From an uncultured Pelagibacteraceae bacterium (lineage in GTDB: Bacteria > Pseudomonadota > Alphaproteobacteria > Pelagibacterales > Pelagibacteraceae), in assembly GCA_902572515.1 (NCBI GenBank), contig CACGGJ010000002.1:62001-126000 (forward strand): a stretch of DNA of 64,000 bases, written 5' to 3'. How positions within the stretch are numbered: the first letter of the stretch is position 1; each line of letters starts with the position of its first letter. Of this stretch, positions 21,557-31,470 are shown piece after piece. The notes under the pieces are model-generated. The model ran no database searches and was not told the origin of the DNA. It saw only the letters and a list, made by a program, of their open reading frames with translations. Made by a program: the position numbers and the translations under genes.

Positions 21557-23248
21557 TTAATTAACCTCTATATATTTTGTGGCTAAAATAGGCCCGATTT
21601 TATCTATGACTTTTCCAGCTACCTCTACTGAGGTCCAGCCAGCAGTATTATAAAGTGTGCCCTTCCAACCTCCTTTTCGATGTCTATACTTATAGTAATA
21701 ATCTTTAGATTTTTTTGGAGTGTCTAGCATTACAACAAAAACAAATTGTGGATTTGATGTGGGAAAAATGGAGGCAAAAGTATTTATTTTTGCCTCAGAA
21801 TATGCTCCACCCTCGGGTTGATCAGCCGTCCCTGTTTTTCCACCAATTTCATAATTTTGAACATCTGCAAATTTAGCTGTCCCTTCTTCAGTATTTACAA
21901 TTTTTCTTAAAGCGCTAACAACTTGTTCTGAAATACCTCTGTTTAGTATTCTTTCATTTTTATTATTAAAATTATTTTCTTTATAGATTAATGTTGGCTT
22001 AATTTCATAACCACCATTTGATAAAACAGAATAACCTTTTGCTAATTGAAGAATTGTAGTTGCTATTCCATGTCCAAAAGAAGCTGTAGCTAATCTACAT
22101 TTTCCAAAATCATAATTTTTTTGAGGAGCGACTTCTTCAATATCAAATTCAATATCACTTAACACGCCAACTTTTTCTAAAAATAATTTAAATTTTTCTG
22201 AGCCAACTTTTTGGGCAATTTTTACTGATCCTATGTTTCCAGATCTAACTAAAATTTGCTCTGCAGTTAAATCTGAAGGTATTTCATTGTCGTACTCACC
22301 TATTCTGTATTTGTCACATTTAATTGATTTGGGTAAATCTAAAAATTCGGTCTCTGGTTTAATTACCTTTTCATTTAAGGCGCTTGCAAAAGTAAATGCT
22401 TTAAATACAGACCCGAGTTCATATGTCCCTTTAGTTACCCTGTTAATATAATTTACATCTGTAATATTTTGTCTTTCATTTGGATTAAAATCTGGCAAAG
22501 AAACTAATGATAAAATATTGCCATTATTAACATTCATTAAAATGGCTGCACTACCTTTGCTTTTAAAAATTTCCTGATATTTAATTAATTCTTTTCTAAT
22601 TAAAAATTGAATATCTTTATCTAATGTAAGTTTAATTGACTCTTTAGATTTTCTAAGTTCATCATTTAACGATTTTTCTAATCCAGAAATACCATTATTA
22701 TCATCATCTATCTGACCTAAAACATGACTAAAAAGATTTTTTTGTGGATACATTCTTAAAACTCTTTCTTCTGGAACTAAAGATTTGTCACCTAATTTCA
22801 TTATTTTTTCGTAATTTTCCTCTGAAATTTTCTTCTCTAAATAAAAAAATTTCTTGGTTTTTATTTTTTTTTTAATTTCATCAAAATTTTTATCAGGAAA
22901 AATAATATTTAAACTTAGAAGTAATTTTTCTTCATTGATTATGTCTGAGGTTTTTAAACCAATATCAATCGATTTAACTGTCTTAGCTAGATAATTTCCA
23001 TTAATATCTATGATGTCTGCTCGATAAAGCTGATTTTTAGATGCAGGAATATTATTTATTTTTTCTAATTTACTCTTTCGTGAACCTAAGTGAACTAAGT
23101 GTATTGTGTAAATTAAATATATAATAAAAAAGACAAAGAAAATAAAAGCTACACGATTAAATTGAATATTTAATCCATTCTCTTTTTTCTTAAATATAAA
23201 ATCACTTTTGTAGTCTTCTATGGTTAATTTTGATTTATTATCAGCCAT
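21557..23248 (-). CDS. ftsI: Penicillin-binding protein 3 / FtsI
   Basis: Transpeptidase motifs STGT-like TKGTYELGSVFKAFT, SGNIG (SXN), GGKTGTA (KTG). Confidence 0.95.
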   Translation of the reverse strand: MADNKSKLTIEDYKSDFIFKKKENGLNIQFNRVAFIFFVFFIIYLIYTIHLVHLGSRKSKLEKINNIPASKNQLYRADIIDINGNYLAKTVKSIDIGLKTSDIINEEKLLLSLNIIFPDKNFDEIKKKIKTKKFFYLEKKISEENYEKIMKLGDKSLVPEERVLRMYPQKNLFSHVLGQIDDDNNGISGLEKSLNDELRKSKESIKLTLDKDIQFLIRKELIKYQEIFKSKGSAAILMNVNNGNILSLVSLPDFNPNERQNITDVNYINRVTKGTYELGSVFKAFTFASALNEKVIKPETEFLDLPKSIKCDKYRIGEYDNEIPSDLTAEQILVRSGNIGSVKIAQKVGSEKFKLFLEKVGVLSDIEFDIEEVAPQKNYDFGKCRLATASFGHGIATTILQLAKGYSVLSNGGYEIKPTLIYKENNFNNKNERILNRGISEQVVSALRKIVNTEEGTAKFADVQNYEIGGKTGTADQPEGGAYSEAKINTFASIFPTSNPQFVFVVMLDTPKKSKDYYYKYRHRKGGWKGTLYNTAGWTSVEVAGKVIDKIGPILATKYIEVN

Positions 23249-23553
23249 TACTCTTTAATAATTTTATACTTTTGGATTTTATTTATATCATCTGAAATAT
23301 TATAGATTTTTATGTCGATTATATTTTTTTGAATTAACTCACTCTCAAAATATAGAGATTGATATTCAAGTAGTTTTTCTGCCGAACTTAAATAATCATG
23401 CTCCAAAGATACATTTTCAAATTCAGATTTTAAAACTCTTATATTCTCTTTTGCCGTAAATATTTCATCTTCAATCTTTTTGGTTGTATTTTTTATTATT
23501 GCAGTTGATAGAACTAAAAAAAATATAATTGCTGCTAAAGCAAACTTTTTCAC
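23248..23553 (-). CDS. ftsL: FtsL-like single-pass division protein
   Basis: 101 aa, N-terminal TM plus coiled-coil-like segment; between rsmH and ftsI. Confidence 0.75.
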   Translation of the reverse strand: MKKFALAAIIFFLVLSTAIIKNTTKKIEDEIFTAKENIRVLKSEFENVSLEHDYLSSAEKLLEYQSLYFESELIQKNIIDIKIYNISDDINKIQKYKIIKE

Positions 23554-24560
23554 AGTTTGTCTCCATAATTTTCAATTTCAATATAATTTCTGAATTGCTC
23601 CTCTATATCGGTATCAAAATTATAAAAATCAGTTTTTTTTATTGCATATCTAAATTTAGCAGATCTAGATGGTGGATTTTCGCTTACCTCTTCTTCTGAG
23701 GGAGTTATTGGTTTTTTGTGAATTAAATTAAATAATGTGTCTGCTTGTTTTACAACAGGGCTATATCTTGAAATACTTTTATTTTCAGAGAGACTTTTAA
23801 AAAAATATTTTACAATTTTATCTTCTAAGGAATGAAAAGTAACTACCCCTAAAATTCCACCTTTTTTTAAAACCTTCGTAGCATTGATAAGTCCAAATAT
23901 TAATTCACTTATTTCTTTATTCACAAATATTCTAAGTGCTTGAAAAACCTTAGTCGCATTATGCACTTTAAAATTTTTTCTTTTTTTCGATTTATCAATA
24001 ATTTCAACTAAACTTTTTGTATCAATTTTTTTTTTTAATCTCTCTTTTATGATATTTCGTGCAATGTATTTTGCTTCTTTTTCATCTCCAAAAAATTTAA
24101 AAATTTTTTCTAATTCTTTTTCATCTAGTTTATTAATAGCTTCTTCTGCTGAAAAAGTATTTAATCCCAGCTGCATATTTAATTTACCACCGGCATCGAA
24201 TGATAATCCTTTTTGTGGGTCTTTTATTTGAGTATAAGAATAACCAAGATCAAAAATTACACCTCTTATATTTTCATTTTTGAGCTTTAAATTTGTTAAT
24301 TGACTAAATTTTATATTTTTAAAAATAAATCTATCTTCAAAGTTTTCTTTTAATTGATTAGCAATTTTTTCACTCTCTATGTCTCTATCAAGAGCTATTA
24401 CTTTTGTATTATTAAAATCTAAAATTCTTTTGGTATAACCACCTTGACCAAACGTACAATCAATAAATGAGCCACCATGTTGAGGGGAAATAACGCTAAT
24501 AATTTCTTTTAGCAGTACCGGATAATGCTTTTGCATTTTTGGTACTATGGTGGCGTCCAT
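23550..24560 (-). CDS. rsmH: 16S rRNA m4C1402 methyltransferase RsmH (MraW)
   Basis: [45 protein letters not shown]. Confidence 0.96.
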   Translation of the reverse strand: MDATIVPKMQKHYPVLLKEIISVISPQHGGSFIDCTFGQGGYTKRILDFNNTKVIALDRDIESEKIANQLKENFEDRFIFKNIKFSQLTNLKLKNENIRGVIFDLGYSYTQIKDPQKGLSFDAGGKLNMQLGLNTFSAEEAINKLDEKELEKIFKFFGDEKEAKYIARNIIKERLKKKIDTKSLVEIIDKSKKRKNFKVHNATKVFQALRIFVNKEISELIFGLINATKVLKKGGILGVVTFHSLEDKIVKYFFKSLSENKSISRYSPVVKQADTLFNLIHKKPITPSEEEVSENPPSRSAKFRYAIKKTDFYNFDTDIEEQFRNYIEIENYGDKL

Positions 24561-24578
24561 TTATTTCTTGGAAGACCA

Positions 24579-26060
24579 TTAATTTTTTTGTCTTCTTAAG
24601 AATGCTGGTATCTCAAGATCATCTTCTTCTTCTTGATCAGAAGATAAAAGTTCATCTGGACTTGAGTTTTCATTGTCTGAACTGAATAAATCTGGTGCAT
24701 CAGAGTCAACTCCAAATTCTTTAAGATCATTAGAAACTTGCTCATCAACAGTGTTCTCAAGATATTCTTCATGAGTAGTTTCCATAGCTTCTTGAGTAAA
24801 AGATTTTTCTATTTCATTGACTGAACTATCCTCAACTATACTCTCACTTTCCATGCTAGTATTTTGGACAACTTCTTCACTTATCATTTGATTATTGGAA
24901 CTCTCGTTTTCTTGTTCTTGGACAATCTCATTTTCTAACTTTAAAGCATTTGCTCCATGTGTAATTGGATTTGATGCTGTTGTATTTGAAAAATTGAAAG
25001 ATTGAGATGATCCCATACTTGAAAAATCTGAGTAACCAGGGTTACGATTTTGAATTCGATGAACCATGTTTACAACAGATTTTGACTCGGGCTGTTGACC
25101 ATCTAAAGAAGTAGCAACAATTGAAACTCTCATTTTTCCATCTAGCTCTGTATCAGTGATCGCACCTATAATTAACTCTGCTTCAGGATCAACTTCTGCT
25201 CTTACTTTATTTACGGCCTCATCAACCTCAAAAAGTTTAAGGTCTTTACCACCAGTAATATTTACTAGTAATCCTTTTGCACCTTTTAAAGTATAGTCAT
25301 CTATTAGAGGATTACTAATTGCCATTTCTGCAGCTTTTAAAGCTCTACCCTCTCCCTCAGCTTCACCAGTTCCCATCATAGCTTTACCCATAGCTGCCAT
25401 AACAGTTTCAACATCAGCAAAATCTAGGTTAATTAAACCAGGTCTAACCATCAAATCAGTTATACTTTGAACACCATGCATCAAAACATTATTTGAAAGG
25501 TTGAAAGACTCTTCAAATGTTGTTTGTTCATTTGCTATTTTGAATAGGTTTTGGTTTGGAATAACAATGATTGTATCAACGTGTTTTCTTAATTCTTCCA
25601 AACCTTGTTGTGCTCTTCTCATTCTAGAGGGGCCTTCATATAAAAATGGAAGAGTCACAACACCTACAGTTAAGATATTTAATTCTTTAGCAGCTCTAGC
25701 GATGACGTGAGCAGCACCAGTGCCTGTTCCACCACCCATACCAGCTGCAATAAAAACCATATTTGCACCTTGAAGTGTATTTACAATTTCATTTAAAGAT
25801 TCATCTGCTGCTGCTTGACCAATATCAAGTTTTGCACCAGCTCCTAATCCTTTAGTTAAATTTAAACCAATTTGAATTCTTGTTTTTGCTTTGCTAAGCT
25901 TTAAATCTTGCGCATCAGTATTTACTGCAATAAACTCTACTCCTTGCATATTATTTTCAATCATTTCATTGATTGCATTTCCGCCAGCTCCACCAACTCC
26001 TAAAACTAATAGTCGTGGCTGTAGCTCTTTTATCTCTGGTGCTTTAAAATTAATTGTCAT
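24579..26060 (-). CDS. ftsZ: Cell division protein FtsZ
   Basis: Tubulin signature [20 protein letters not shown], and conserved C-terminal peptide [11 protein letters not shown]. Confidence 0.98.
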   Translation of the reverse strand: MTINFKAPEIKELQPRLLVLGVGGAGGNAINEMIENNMQGVEFIAVNTDAQDLKLSKAKTRIQIGLNLTKGLGAGAKLDIGQAAADESLNEIVNTLQGANMVFIAAGMGGGTGTGAAHVIARAAKELNILTVGVVTLPFLYEGPSRMRRAQQGLEELRKHVDTIIVIPNQNLFKIANEQTTFEESFNLSNNVLMHGVQSITDLMVRPGLINLDFADVETVMAAMGKAMMGTGEAEGEGRALKAAEMAISNPLIDDYTLKGAKGLLVNITGGKDLKLFEVDEAVNKVRAEVDPEAELIIGAITDTELDGKMRVSIVATSLDGQQPESKSVVNMVHRIQNRNPGYSDFSSMGSSQSFNFSNTTASNPITHGANALKLENEIVQEQENESSNNQMISEEVVQNTSMESESIVEDSSVNEIEKSFTQEAMETTHEEYLENTVDEQVSNDLKEFGVDSDAPDLFSSDNENSSPDELLSSDQEEEDDLEIPAFLRRQKN

Positions 26061-26070
26061 CTTTTATCCC

Positions 26071-26529
26071 CTATTGTTTGTTATGTTGAAGCTCCCATTT
26101 AAGATTACCACGATTAATATTTGCTTTTTTCCTCGCTGTTATCTTAAATTTTTCAAATGCTGTTGGTTCCCATATTTGAAATGTTTGGCCTTGACCAACA
26201 AACAACATGCTGTTTTTTATTTTTGCATGTTTTAATAATTTTGATGAAAGTGAAATTCTTCCCTCACTATCAAATTGTAAATTTATACTTTCTGCTAATA
26301 TTGATGTTGCAAAGTAATCTCTTTTTTCCTCAAAGGGATTTAAGGAGTCAATTGCTGAAGAAATTTTTTCAATTCTATCTTGGGAGCATGCTTCTATAGA
26401 TGAGTTATTAAATGATGGATAACATATAACACCATTGTAACCTAAGTTGGATAAATGTGACCTAAAACTAGCAGGCACAGATACTCTCCCTTTTTTGTCT
26501 AATTTGTTTTCGTATGTTGATAAAAACAT
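26071..26529 (-). CDS. mraZ: Transcriptional regulator MraZ
   Basis: SpoVT/AbrB-type repeats: LDKKGRVSVPASFR and DSEGRISLSSKLLKHAKI. Confidence 0.94.
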   Translation of the reverse strand: MFLSTYENKLDKKGRVSVPASFRSHLSNLGYNGVICYPSFNNSSIEACSQDRIEKISSAIDSLNPFEEKRDYFATSILAESINLQFDSEGRISLSSKLLKHAKIKNSMLFVGQGQTFQIWEPTAFEKFKITARKKANINRGNLKWELQHNKQ

Positions 26530-26559
26530 AAAACATAATTTCCTTTATTCCCACATAAA

Positions 26560-26602
26560 TGGGAATTTATGGGATATTATGGGTTTTACAACTAGACGTC
26601 AA
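26560..26602 (-). promoter_or_regulatory. dcw promoter with MraZ-box-like operator
   Basis: Minus strand: TTGACG (26602-26597), 17-nt spacer, TAATAT (26579-26574). Plus-strand TGGG at 26560, 26570 and 26580, exactly 10-bp period. Confidence 0.75.
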
Positions 26603-26711
26603 CACCTAATATTTTAGTACTTTTATTGTTTTAGTATTAAATAAAATAGACACTTGTGCTTATAAAACGAGAACAAACAAAGAAACTTAAAGTGATTTTT
26701 TGATTTGATAT

Positions 26712-27066
26712 GCCAGATAAACTATAAGCCGGGTTCTGTCATTTAAACTTATCATTTGTCTAGGCTTAAGATCACTCTTAAGCTCAAGCAACTAACCCTG
26801 ATGACTAGCCAAGGACGGCTTTTAGTTTTTCAACAATGTCATCTCTACTTAGTCTTGCTCCCAGTGGGGTTTTCCAGCGTTCATTGTTACCAATAGAACC
26901 GGTGTGCTCTTACCACACCTTTTCACCCTTGCCATGTTATGGCGGTTTATTTTCTGTGGCACTATCCCTAGGGTTTCCCCCGCCAGGTATTACCTGGCAC
27001 TGTGTCCTTGTAGAGCCCGGACTTTCCTCTTTAAAATAAATTAAAGCGATAAGTCATTTATCTGGC
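26712..27066 (-). ncRNA. rnpB: RNase P RNA (bacterial class A)
   Basis: Minus strand contains GAGGAAAGTCCGGGCTC, GGGGGAAACCCTAGGGATAGTGCCACAGAAA, AAGGGTGAAAAGGTGTGGTAAGAGCACACC and 3' ACAGAACCCGGCTTATAG; P1 ends pair perfectly (26712-26721 with 27057-27066). Confidence 0.97.
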
Positions 27067-27106
27067 TATTTCAATTTATTACTAATTTTGAAAACTTCAA
27101 GAAATT

Positions 27107-27850
27107 TTATGAAAATTTTTTTGCTAAATTATTACTAATAATCAAACATTCTTTATCAATCTTACCATTTACCAATTCTTGTCTAAATCTTCTTTGAAAA
27201 GCTTTGATAATATAATTATTAAATTTTCTATTTTTCGAGTTTTCAGTTTTTTTAATTACATACCCAATTTTTGATAGATTGTTATAAAACATTTTTTTAC
27301 TGACTTTATCTAATTCAATTTTTCTATTTTTTTTAAGTGATCGAATAGACAATGAATGCCATAAACCTATGCCTTTCTTTGACAGCTCTTTCCATGGAAA
27401 TTTTTCTCCTGGATCTTTTTTTCGTTCTGGGGCTACGTCCGAATGTCCCAAAATATTTTTAGAATTAATTTTATATTTTTTTATTAATATTTTGCTTAAC
27501 TTTATTAAAGATTGAATTTGTTTTTTAGAAAATTTTTTATAATTGTATTCATGTCCTGGATTGCTGATTTCTATACCAATAGAATATCTATTAAGTGATT
27601 TGTAATATTTCCACCTAGATTTACCAGCGTGCCATGCAACATATAAATCAGGCACCATAACAGAAGTTTTGCCGTTATTTTTTATAAAGTAATGGCAGCT
27701 AACATCGGATTTAAAATTAGTTAACTTGTTAATTGCATCAAGCTCTCTCTTCATTCCTGTATAATGAAAAATTAAAAAATTTATTTGAGTTTTATGTCTT
27801 TTTATAGGGTTGAAATTTGGCGAGTAATTAGAAAAAATTTTTAATCTCAT
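27107..27850 (-). CDS. N-acetylmuramoyl-L-alanine amidase (AmpD/AmiD-type amidase_2)
   Basis: LIFHYTGM, HYFIKNNGKTSVMVPD, WHAGKS, GHSDVAPERKKDPGEKFPW. Confidence 0.92.
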   Translation of the reverse strand: MRLKIFSNYSPNFNPIKRHKTQINFLIFHYTGMKRELDAINKLTNFKSDVSCHYFIKNNGKTSVMVPDLYVAWHAGKSRWKYYKSLNRYSIGIEISNPGHEYNYKKFSKKQIQSLIKLSKILIKKYKINSKNILGHSDVAPERKKDPGEKFPWKELSKKGIGLWHSLSIRSLKKNRKIELDKVSKKMFYNNLSKIGYVIKKTENSKNRKFNNYIIKAFQRRFRQELVNGKIDKECLIISNNLAKKFS

Positions 27851-27951
27851 TTTAGTTGTATTGTTAGATTATTTTAAGCCATAATTAAGTCATTTTTAAT
27901 ACTAAATCTTGATTTACTTTAGATGCATTTACATTATATAATTCAATACAT

Positions 27952-28743
27952 ATGATTAGATTTTTAAAAATTATTTTTTTACTCATTTTTATTACATCAA
28001 ATGCTTTAGCAGGATCTGATGGAGACTTAAAGTTGTCAAATAAAAGCAAATCTACTAAAGATTGTTTTGAACCACTTAACCGGGCAACTTTTGCCTTGAA
28101 TCAAGGTTTGGATAAAGCTGTTTTAAAACCTGTAGCTAAAGGATACAGATCTTTACCAGCTCCAATAAAAAGAGGAACTGGTAATGTTTTAAATAATCTA
28201 TCAACTTTGATAACTATTCCAAATAATGTGTTACAGGGTGATATAAAACTTGCAGCAATTAATACTGGAAGATTAGTTGTAAATACAACAATTGGAATAT
28301 TAGGTATATTTGATCCCGCATCTGAAATGGGTTTTCCTAAATATGTTAAAGAAGATTACGGACAAACATTAGGAGCTTGGGGAGTTGGTCCAGGTTGTTA
28401 TTTAGTTTTGCCAGTTTTAGGACCGTCTTCAATTAGGGACACTGCAGGCATGTTTGTTAATGTTATGGGTGGTGATCCTTATTATAATATTTCAGTAAAT
28501 GGTAATAATGAATATTTAGATGGTAAATTTTTTGCTGCTACAAAAATGTTATCAGGTGTAGAGTTTAGAGCAAATAATATTGAGTCATTAGATAATTTAG
28601 AGACAAATTCTGTAGATTTTTATGCTTCGGTTAAAAGTTTATATACTCAAGATAGAGAGAATAAAATTAAAAATATTCAACGAGGAAGCATAGAAGTAAT
28701 TTATAATGAAGATGGTGATTGGGAAGAGATAGATACAAAGTAA
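27952..28743 (+). CDS. mlaA: MlaA/VacJ-family lipid asymmetry protein
   Basis: DCFEPLNRATFALNQGLDKAVLKPVAKGYR, NNVLQGDIKLA, EDYGQTLGAWGVGPGCYLVLPVLGPSSIRD. Confidence 0.93.
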   Translation: MIRFLKIIFLLIFITSNALAGSDGDLKLSNKSKSTKDCFEPLNRATFALNQGLDKAVLKPVAKGYRSLPAPIKRGTGNVLNNLSTLITIPNNVLQGDIKLAAINTGRLVVNTTIGILGIFDPASEMGFPKYVKEDYGQTLGAWGVGPGCYLVLPVLGPSSIRDTAGMFVNVMGGDPYYNISVNGNNEYLDGKFFAATKMLSGVEFRANNIESLDNLETNSVDFYASVKSLYTQDRENKIKNIQRGSIEVIYNEDGDWEEIDTK

Positions 28744-28755
28744 ACACACAATAAA

Positions 28756-29349
28756 ATGAAAAGATTATTTATTTTTACTCTTTTTGTAATAATTTTTTTC
28801 ACAAATTTTAATCAGGCATATTCTATTTCGCCCGATGTATTTATTCAATCAACAGTCAATAGAGCTTCTCAAATATTATCTAGAGATTTATCTAAAGAAG
28901 AAAAAATAAAACAACTAAAAATAATTGCAAAAGAAACTGTAGATATAAGGGGTGTTGGCTTTTACTCCCTAGGTTCTGCAAGAAAAGAAATTAGCAATGA
29001 TCAAAAAAATACTTATTTAGATTTGTTTGAGAATTACTTCTTAAAAAGTTTCTCAAGTAGATTAGCTGAATATACTAATCCAGAAATTGACGTAAAAAAC
29101 AAACAAATCTTAAATAATAATTACACTATAGTTAATAGTATTTTAATTGCCACTGATGATAGGCCCGAGGTGAAAATTGATTGGAGGGTTTATACAAAAA
29201 ATCCAGACAATCCTTTAATTAGAGATTTAATTATAGAAGGACTTAGTTTGGCAAGAACTCAAAAAGAGGAATTTGCATCTATTTTAAATTCCAATGATGG
29301 CGATATAAATGCTCTTTTCAAAATTTTAGAAAAATTTTCTAATAATTAA
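28756..29349 (+). CDS. mlaC: MlaC/Ttg2D-family periplasmic lipid-binding protein
   Basis: Signal peptide, ~197 aa, VKIDWRVYTKNPDNPLIRDLIIEGLSLARTQKEEFASIL typical of MlaC; downstream of mlaA. Confidence 0.88.
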   Translation: MKRLFIFTLFVIIFFTNFNQAYSISPDVFIQSTVNRASQILSRDLSKEEKIKQLKIIAKETVDIRGVGFYSLGSARKEISNDQKNTYLDLFENYFLKSFSSRLAEYTNPEIDVKNKQILNNNYTIVNSILIATDDRPEVKIDWRVYTKNPDNPLIRDLIIEGLSLARTQKEEFASILNSNDGDINALFKILEKFSNN

Positions 29350-29363
29350 TTTTTTATTGGATT

Positions 29364-29440
29364 TGGTGGGCCCGCCAGGACTCGAACCTGGGACCAATAC
29401 ATTATGAGTGTACTGCTCTAACCAACTGAGCTACAGGCCC
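29364..29440 (-). tRNA. tRNA with CAT anticodon, probably tRNA-Ile2 (lysidine type), alternatively Met
   Basis: Cloverleaf GGGCCTG-TA-GCTC-AGTTGGTTA-GAGC-A-GTACA-CTCATAA-TGTAT-TGGTC-CCAGG-TTCGAGT-CCTGG-CGGGCCC-ACCA; canonical D and T loops, encoded CCA. Confidence 0.9.
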
Positions 29441-29499
29441 AAAAATTAAGAATTTACTATATCATTTTTTTATACTTATCAATTAAAGATAATCATAAA

Positions 29500-29574
29500 T
29501 GGTGGGCCGTGTTGGTTACGCTCCAACTACCCCTGCAATGTCAATGCAGTACTCTACTATTGAGCTAACGGCCC
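29500..29574 (-). tRNA. tRNA-Val(GAC) with atypical D- and T-loops
   Basis: GGGCCGT-TA-GCTC-AATAGTA-GAGT-A-CTGCA-TTGACAT-TGCAG-GGGTA-GTTGG-AGCGTAA-CCAAC-ACGGCCC-ACCA; acceptor, anticodon and T stems perfectly paired, encoded CCA, but T-loop is AGCGTAA and D-loop lacks GG. Confidence 0.8.
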
Positions 29575-29579
29575 AAATT

Positions 29580-31403
29580 TTAACTTTCTAAAAAACTTTT
29601 TAATTGTTTTGATCTACTTGGATGCTTAAGTTTTCTTAAAGCTTTAGCTTCAATTTGTCTTATTCTTTCTCTTGTTACAGAAAACTGAAGACCAACTTCC
29701 TCGAGTGTATGATCAGTATTCATTCCGACACCAAATCTCATTCTCAGCACTCTCTCTTCTCTTGGAGTTAATGTAGACAAAATTTTTGTTGTTGCTTCGC
29801 CAAGATTTGATTTTATAGCTTGCTCAAGAGGCGCAAGGGCTTTCGTATCTTCTATAAAATCTCCTAAACTGCTGTCCTCCTCGTCTCCAACAGGTTTTTC
29901 TAATGATACTGGTTCTTTAGAAATTTTTAAAACCTTCCTTACTTTATCAAGTGGCATCCTTAATTTTTGAGCTAACTCTTCTGGGGTAGCCTCTCTACCA
30001 AATTCGCTTAAAATTAATCTTTGAGTTCTAACAATTTTATTTATTGTTTCTATCATATGAACTGGAATTCTTATTGTTCTAGCTTGATCTGCAATTGATC
30101 TTGTAATTGCTTGTCTTATCCACCAGGTTGCATATGTTGAAAATTTATATCCTCTTCTATATTCAAATTTGTCAACTGCCTTCATAAGGCCGATATTTCC
30201 TTCTTGAATTAAATCTAAAAATTGAAGACCTCTATTAGTGTATTTTTTAGCAATTGAAATGACAAGTCTTAAGTTTGCTTCAACCATTTCTTTTTTAGCA
30301 ATTCTAGATTCTTTTTCTCCTTTTTGAATTCTGCTCACTAATTTTTTAAAATCAGTAACAGATATTCCAAGCTTATTGCTTATTTCAATTAATCTTTCTC
30401 TAATATTTTTAAATTCATCTTTATATTTATTAAAAAATTGCTTCCATATATTATTTGTATCTAAAAATTTTTTTAAATTAGGATTTATTTCATTTCCTAC
30501 ATAAAATTTAATGAATTCACTTCTTTGAATTTTATGATCTAAAGCAAATCGTAGTAAATTACCTTCAAGAGATATTATTTTTTTATTTTCAACATAATGT
30601 TTTTGAACAAGTTCCTCTAAAACCGATGGAGAGAGCTGAAGTGATTTGATATTTTCTAAAATATCATTTACAATTTTCTCATAACCTTTTTCTTTAGCAG
30701 GTGAAAAGTTTCTAGAATTCAATATACATTCTAGTTTTTCTTTCTGATATTTTATTAATTTATTATATTCTTTAGTAAGAATATTAATAGTTTTTAAAAC
30801 TTTTGGTTTAATTTCAGTTTCCATGGCAGCAAGCGTGGGATTAAAATCATCATCCTCATCTCCAGAACTTTCATCTTTATCAGTTTCTCCTGAATTTTTT
30901 TGTTTAGCACTAGGTCCGGTAGACTCGTCTTCCATATAATTTGTATCAATATCAATTATTTCTCTCACTAAAATTTCATCTCTATTGAGCTGATCATTCC
31001 ATTCAAAAAATTGTTGAGCAGTTATTGGACTTTGAGAAAGAGCAATTAGCATCACATCTTTACCGGCCTCAATTCTTTTTGCAATTGCAATCTCGCCCTC
31101 TCTAGAAAGCAACTCAACTCCACCCATCTCACGTAAATACATTCTGATAGGATCATCACTTTTTTCAATTGTTTTTCCCTCTTCCTTACTAGAGTTTTCT
31201 TTTTTTCTTAAAACTTTATAATCTGATTTTTTTTCTACTAAATTAATCTTCTCATCCAAAATATGAATAAATGCTTGAGATAAATTTTCATCAGACAAAT
31301 TTCTTTTACCTAGAGATTTAGATAGCTCTTCATAAGTAATAAAGCCTCTATGGGTCCCTCGCCCCATTAATCTAGCAAATGATTTAGTAATAATTCTTTC
31401 CAC
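29580..31403 (-). CDS. rpoD: RNA polymerase sigma factor RpoD
   Basis: [91 protein letters not shown]. Confidence 0.98.
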   Translation of the reverse strand: MERIITKSFARLMGRGTHRGFITYEELSKSLGKRNLSDENLSQAFIHILDEKINLVEKKSDYKVLRKKENSSKEEGKTIEKSDDPIRMYLREMGGVELLSREGEIAIAKRIEAGKDVMLIALSQSPITAQQFFEWNDQLNRDEILVREIIDIDTNYMEDESTGPSAKQKNSGETDKDESSGDEDDDFNPTLAAMETEIKPKVLKTINILTKEYNKLIKYQKEKLECILNSRNFSPAKEKGYEKIVNDILENIKSLQLSPSVLEELVQKHYVENKKIISLEGNLLRFALDHKIQRSEFIKFYVGNEINPNLKKFLDTNNIWKQFFNKYKDEFKNIRERLIEISNKLGISVTDFKKLVSRIQKGEKESRIAKKEMVEANLRLVISIAKKYTNRGLQFLDLIQEGNIGLMKAVDKFEYRRGYKFSTYATWWIRQAITRSIADQARTIRIPVHMIETINKIVRTQRLILSEFGREATPEELAQKLRMPLDKVRKVLKISKEPVSLEKPVGDEEDSSLGDFIEDTKALAPLEQAIKSNLGEATTKILSTLTPREERVLRMRFGVGMNTDHTLEEVGLQFSVTRERIRQIEAKALRKLKHPSRSKQLKSFLES

Positions 31404-31470
31404 GATAATTTGAGTTTAGAGATCTTATATAGTGTCAATTATATAAAAATCTATTACTAATTTAGTCAGT

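Noticed and set aside
25891-26399. Plus-strand ORFs (114 aa and 80 aa) antisense to ftsZ/mraZ
   Set aside because: Overlap confidently assigned genes on the other strand; no family signature.
26836-27039. 67-aa plus-strand ORF
   Set aside because: Lies entirely antisense to RNase P RNA; codons reflect conserved RNA structure, not a protein.
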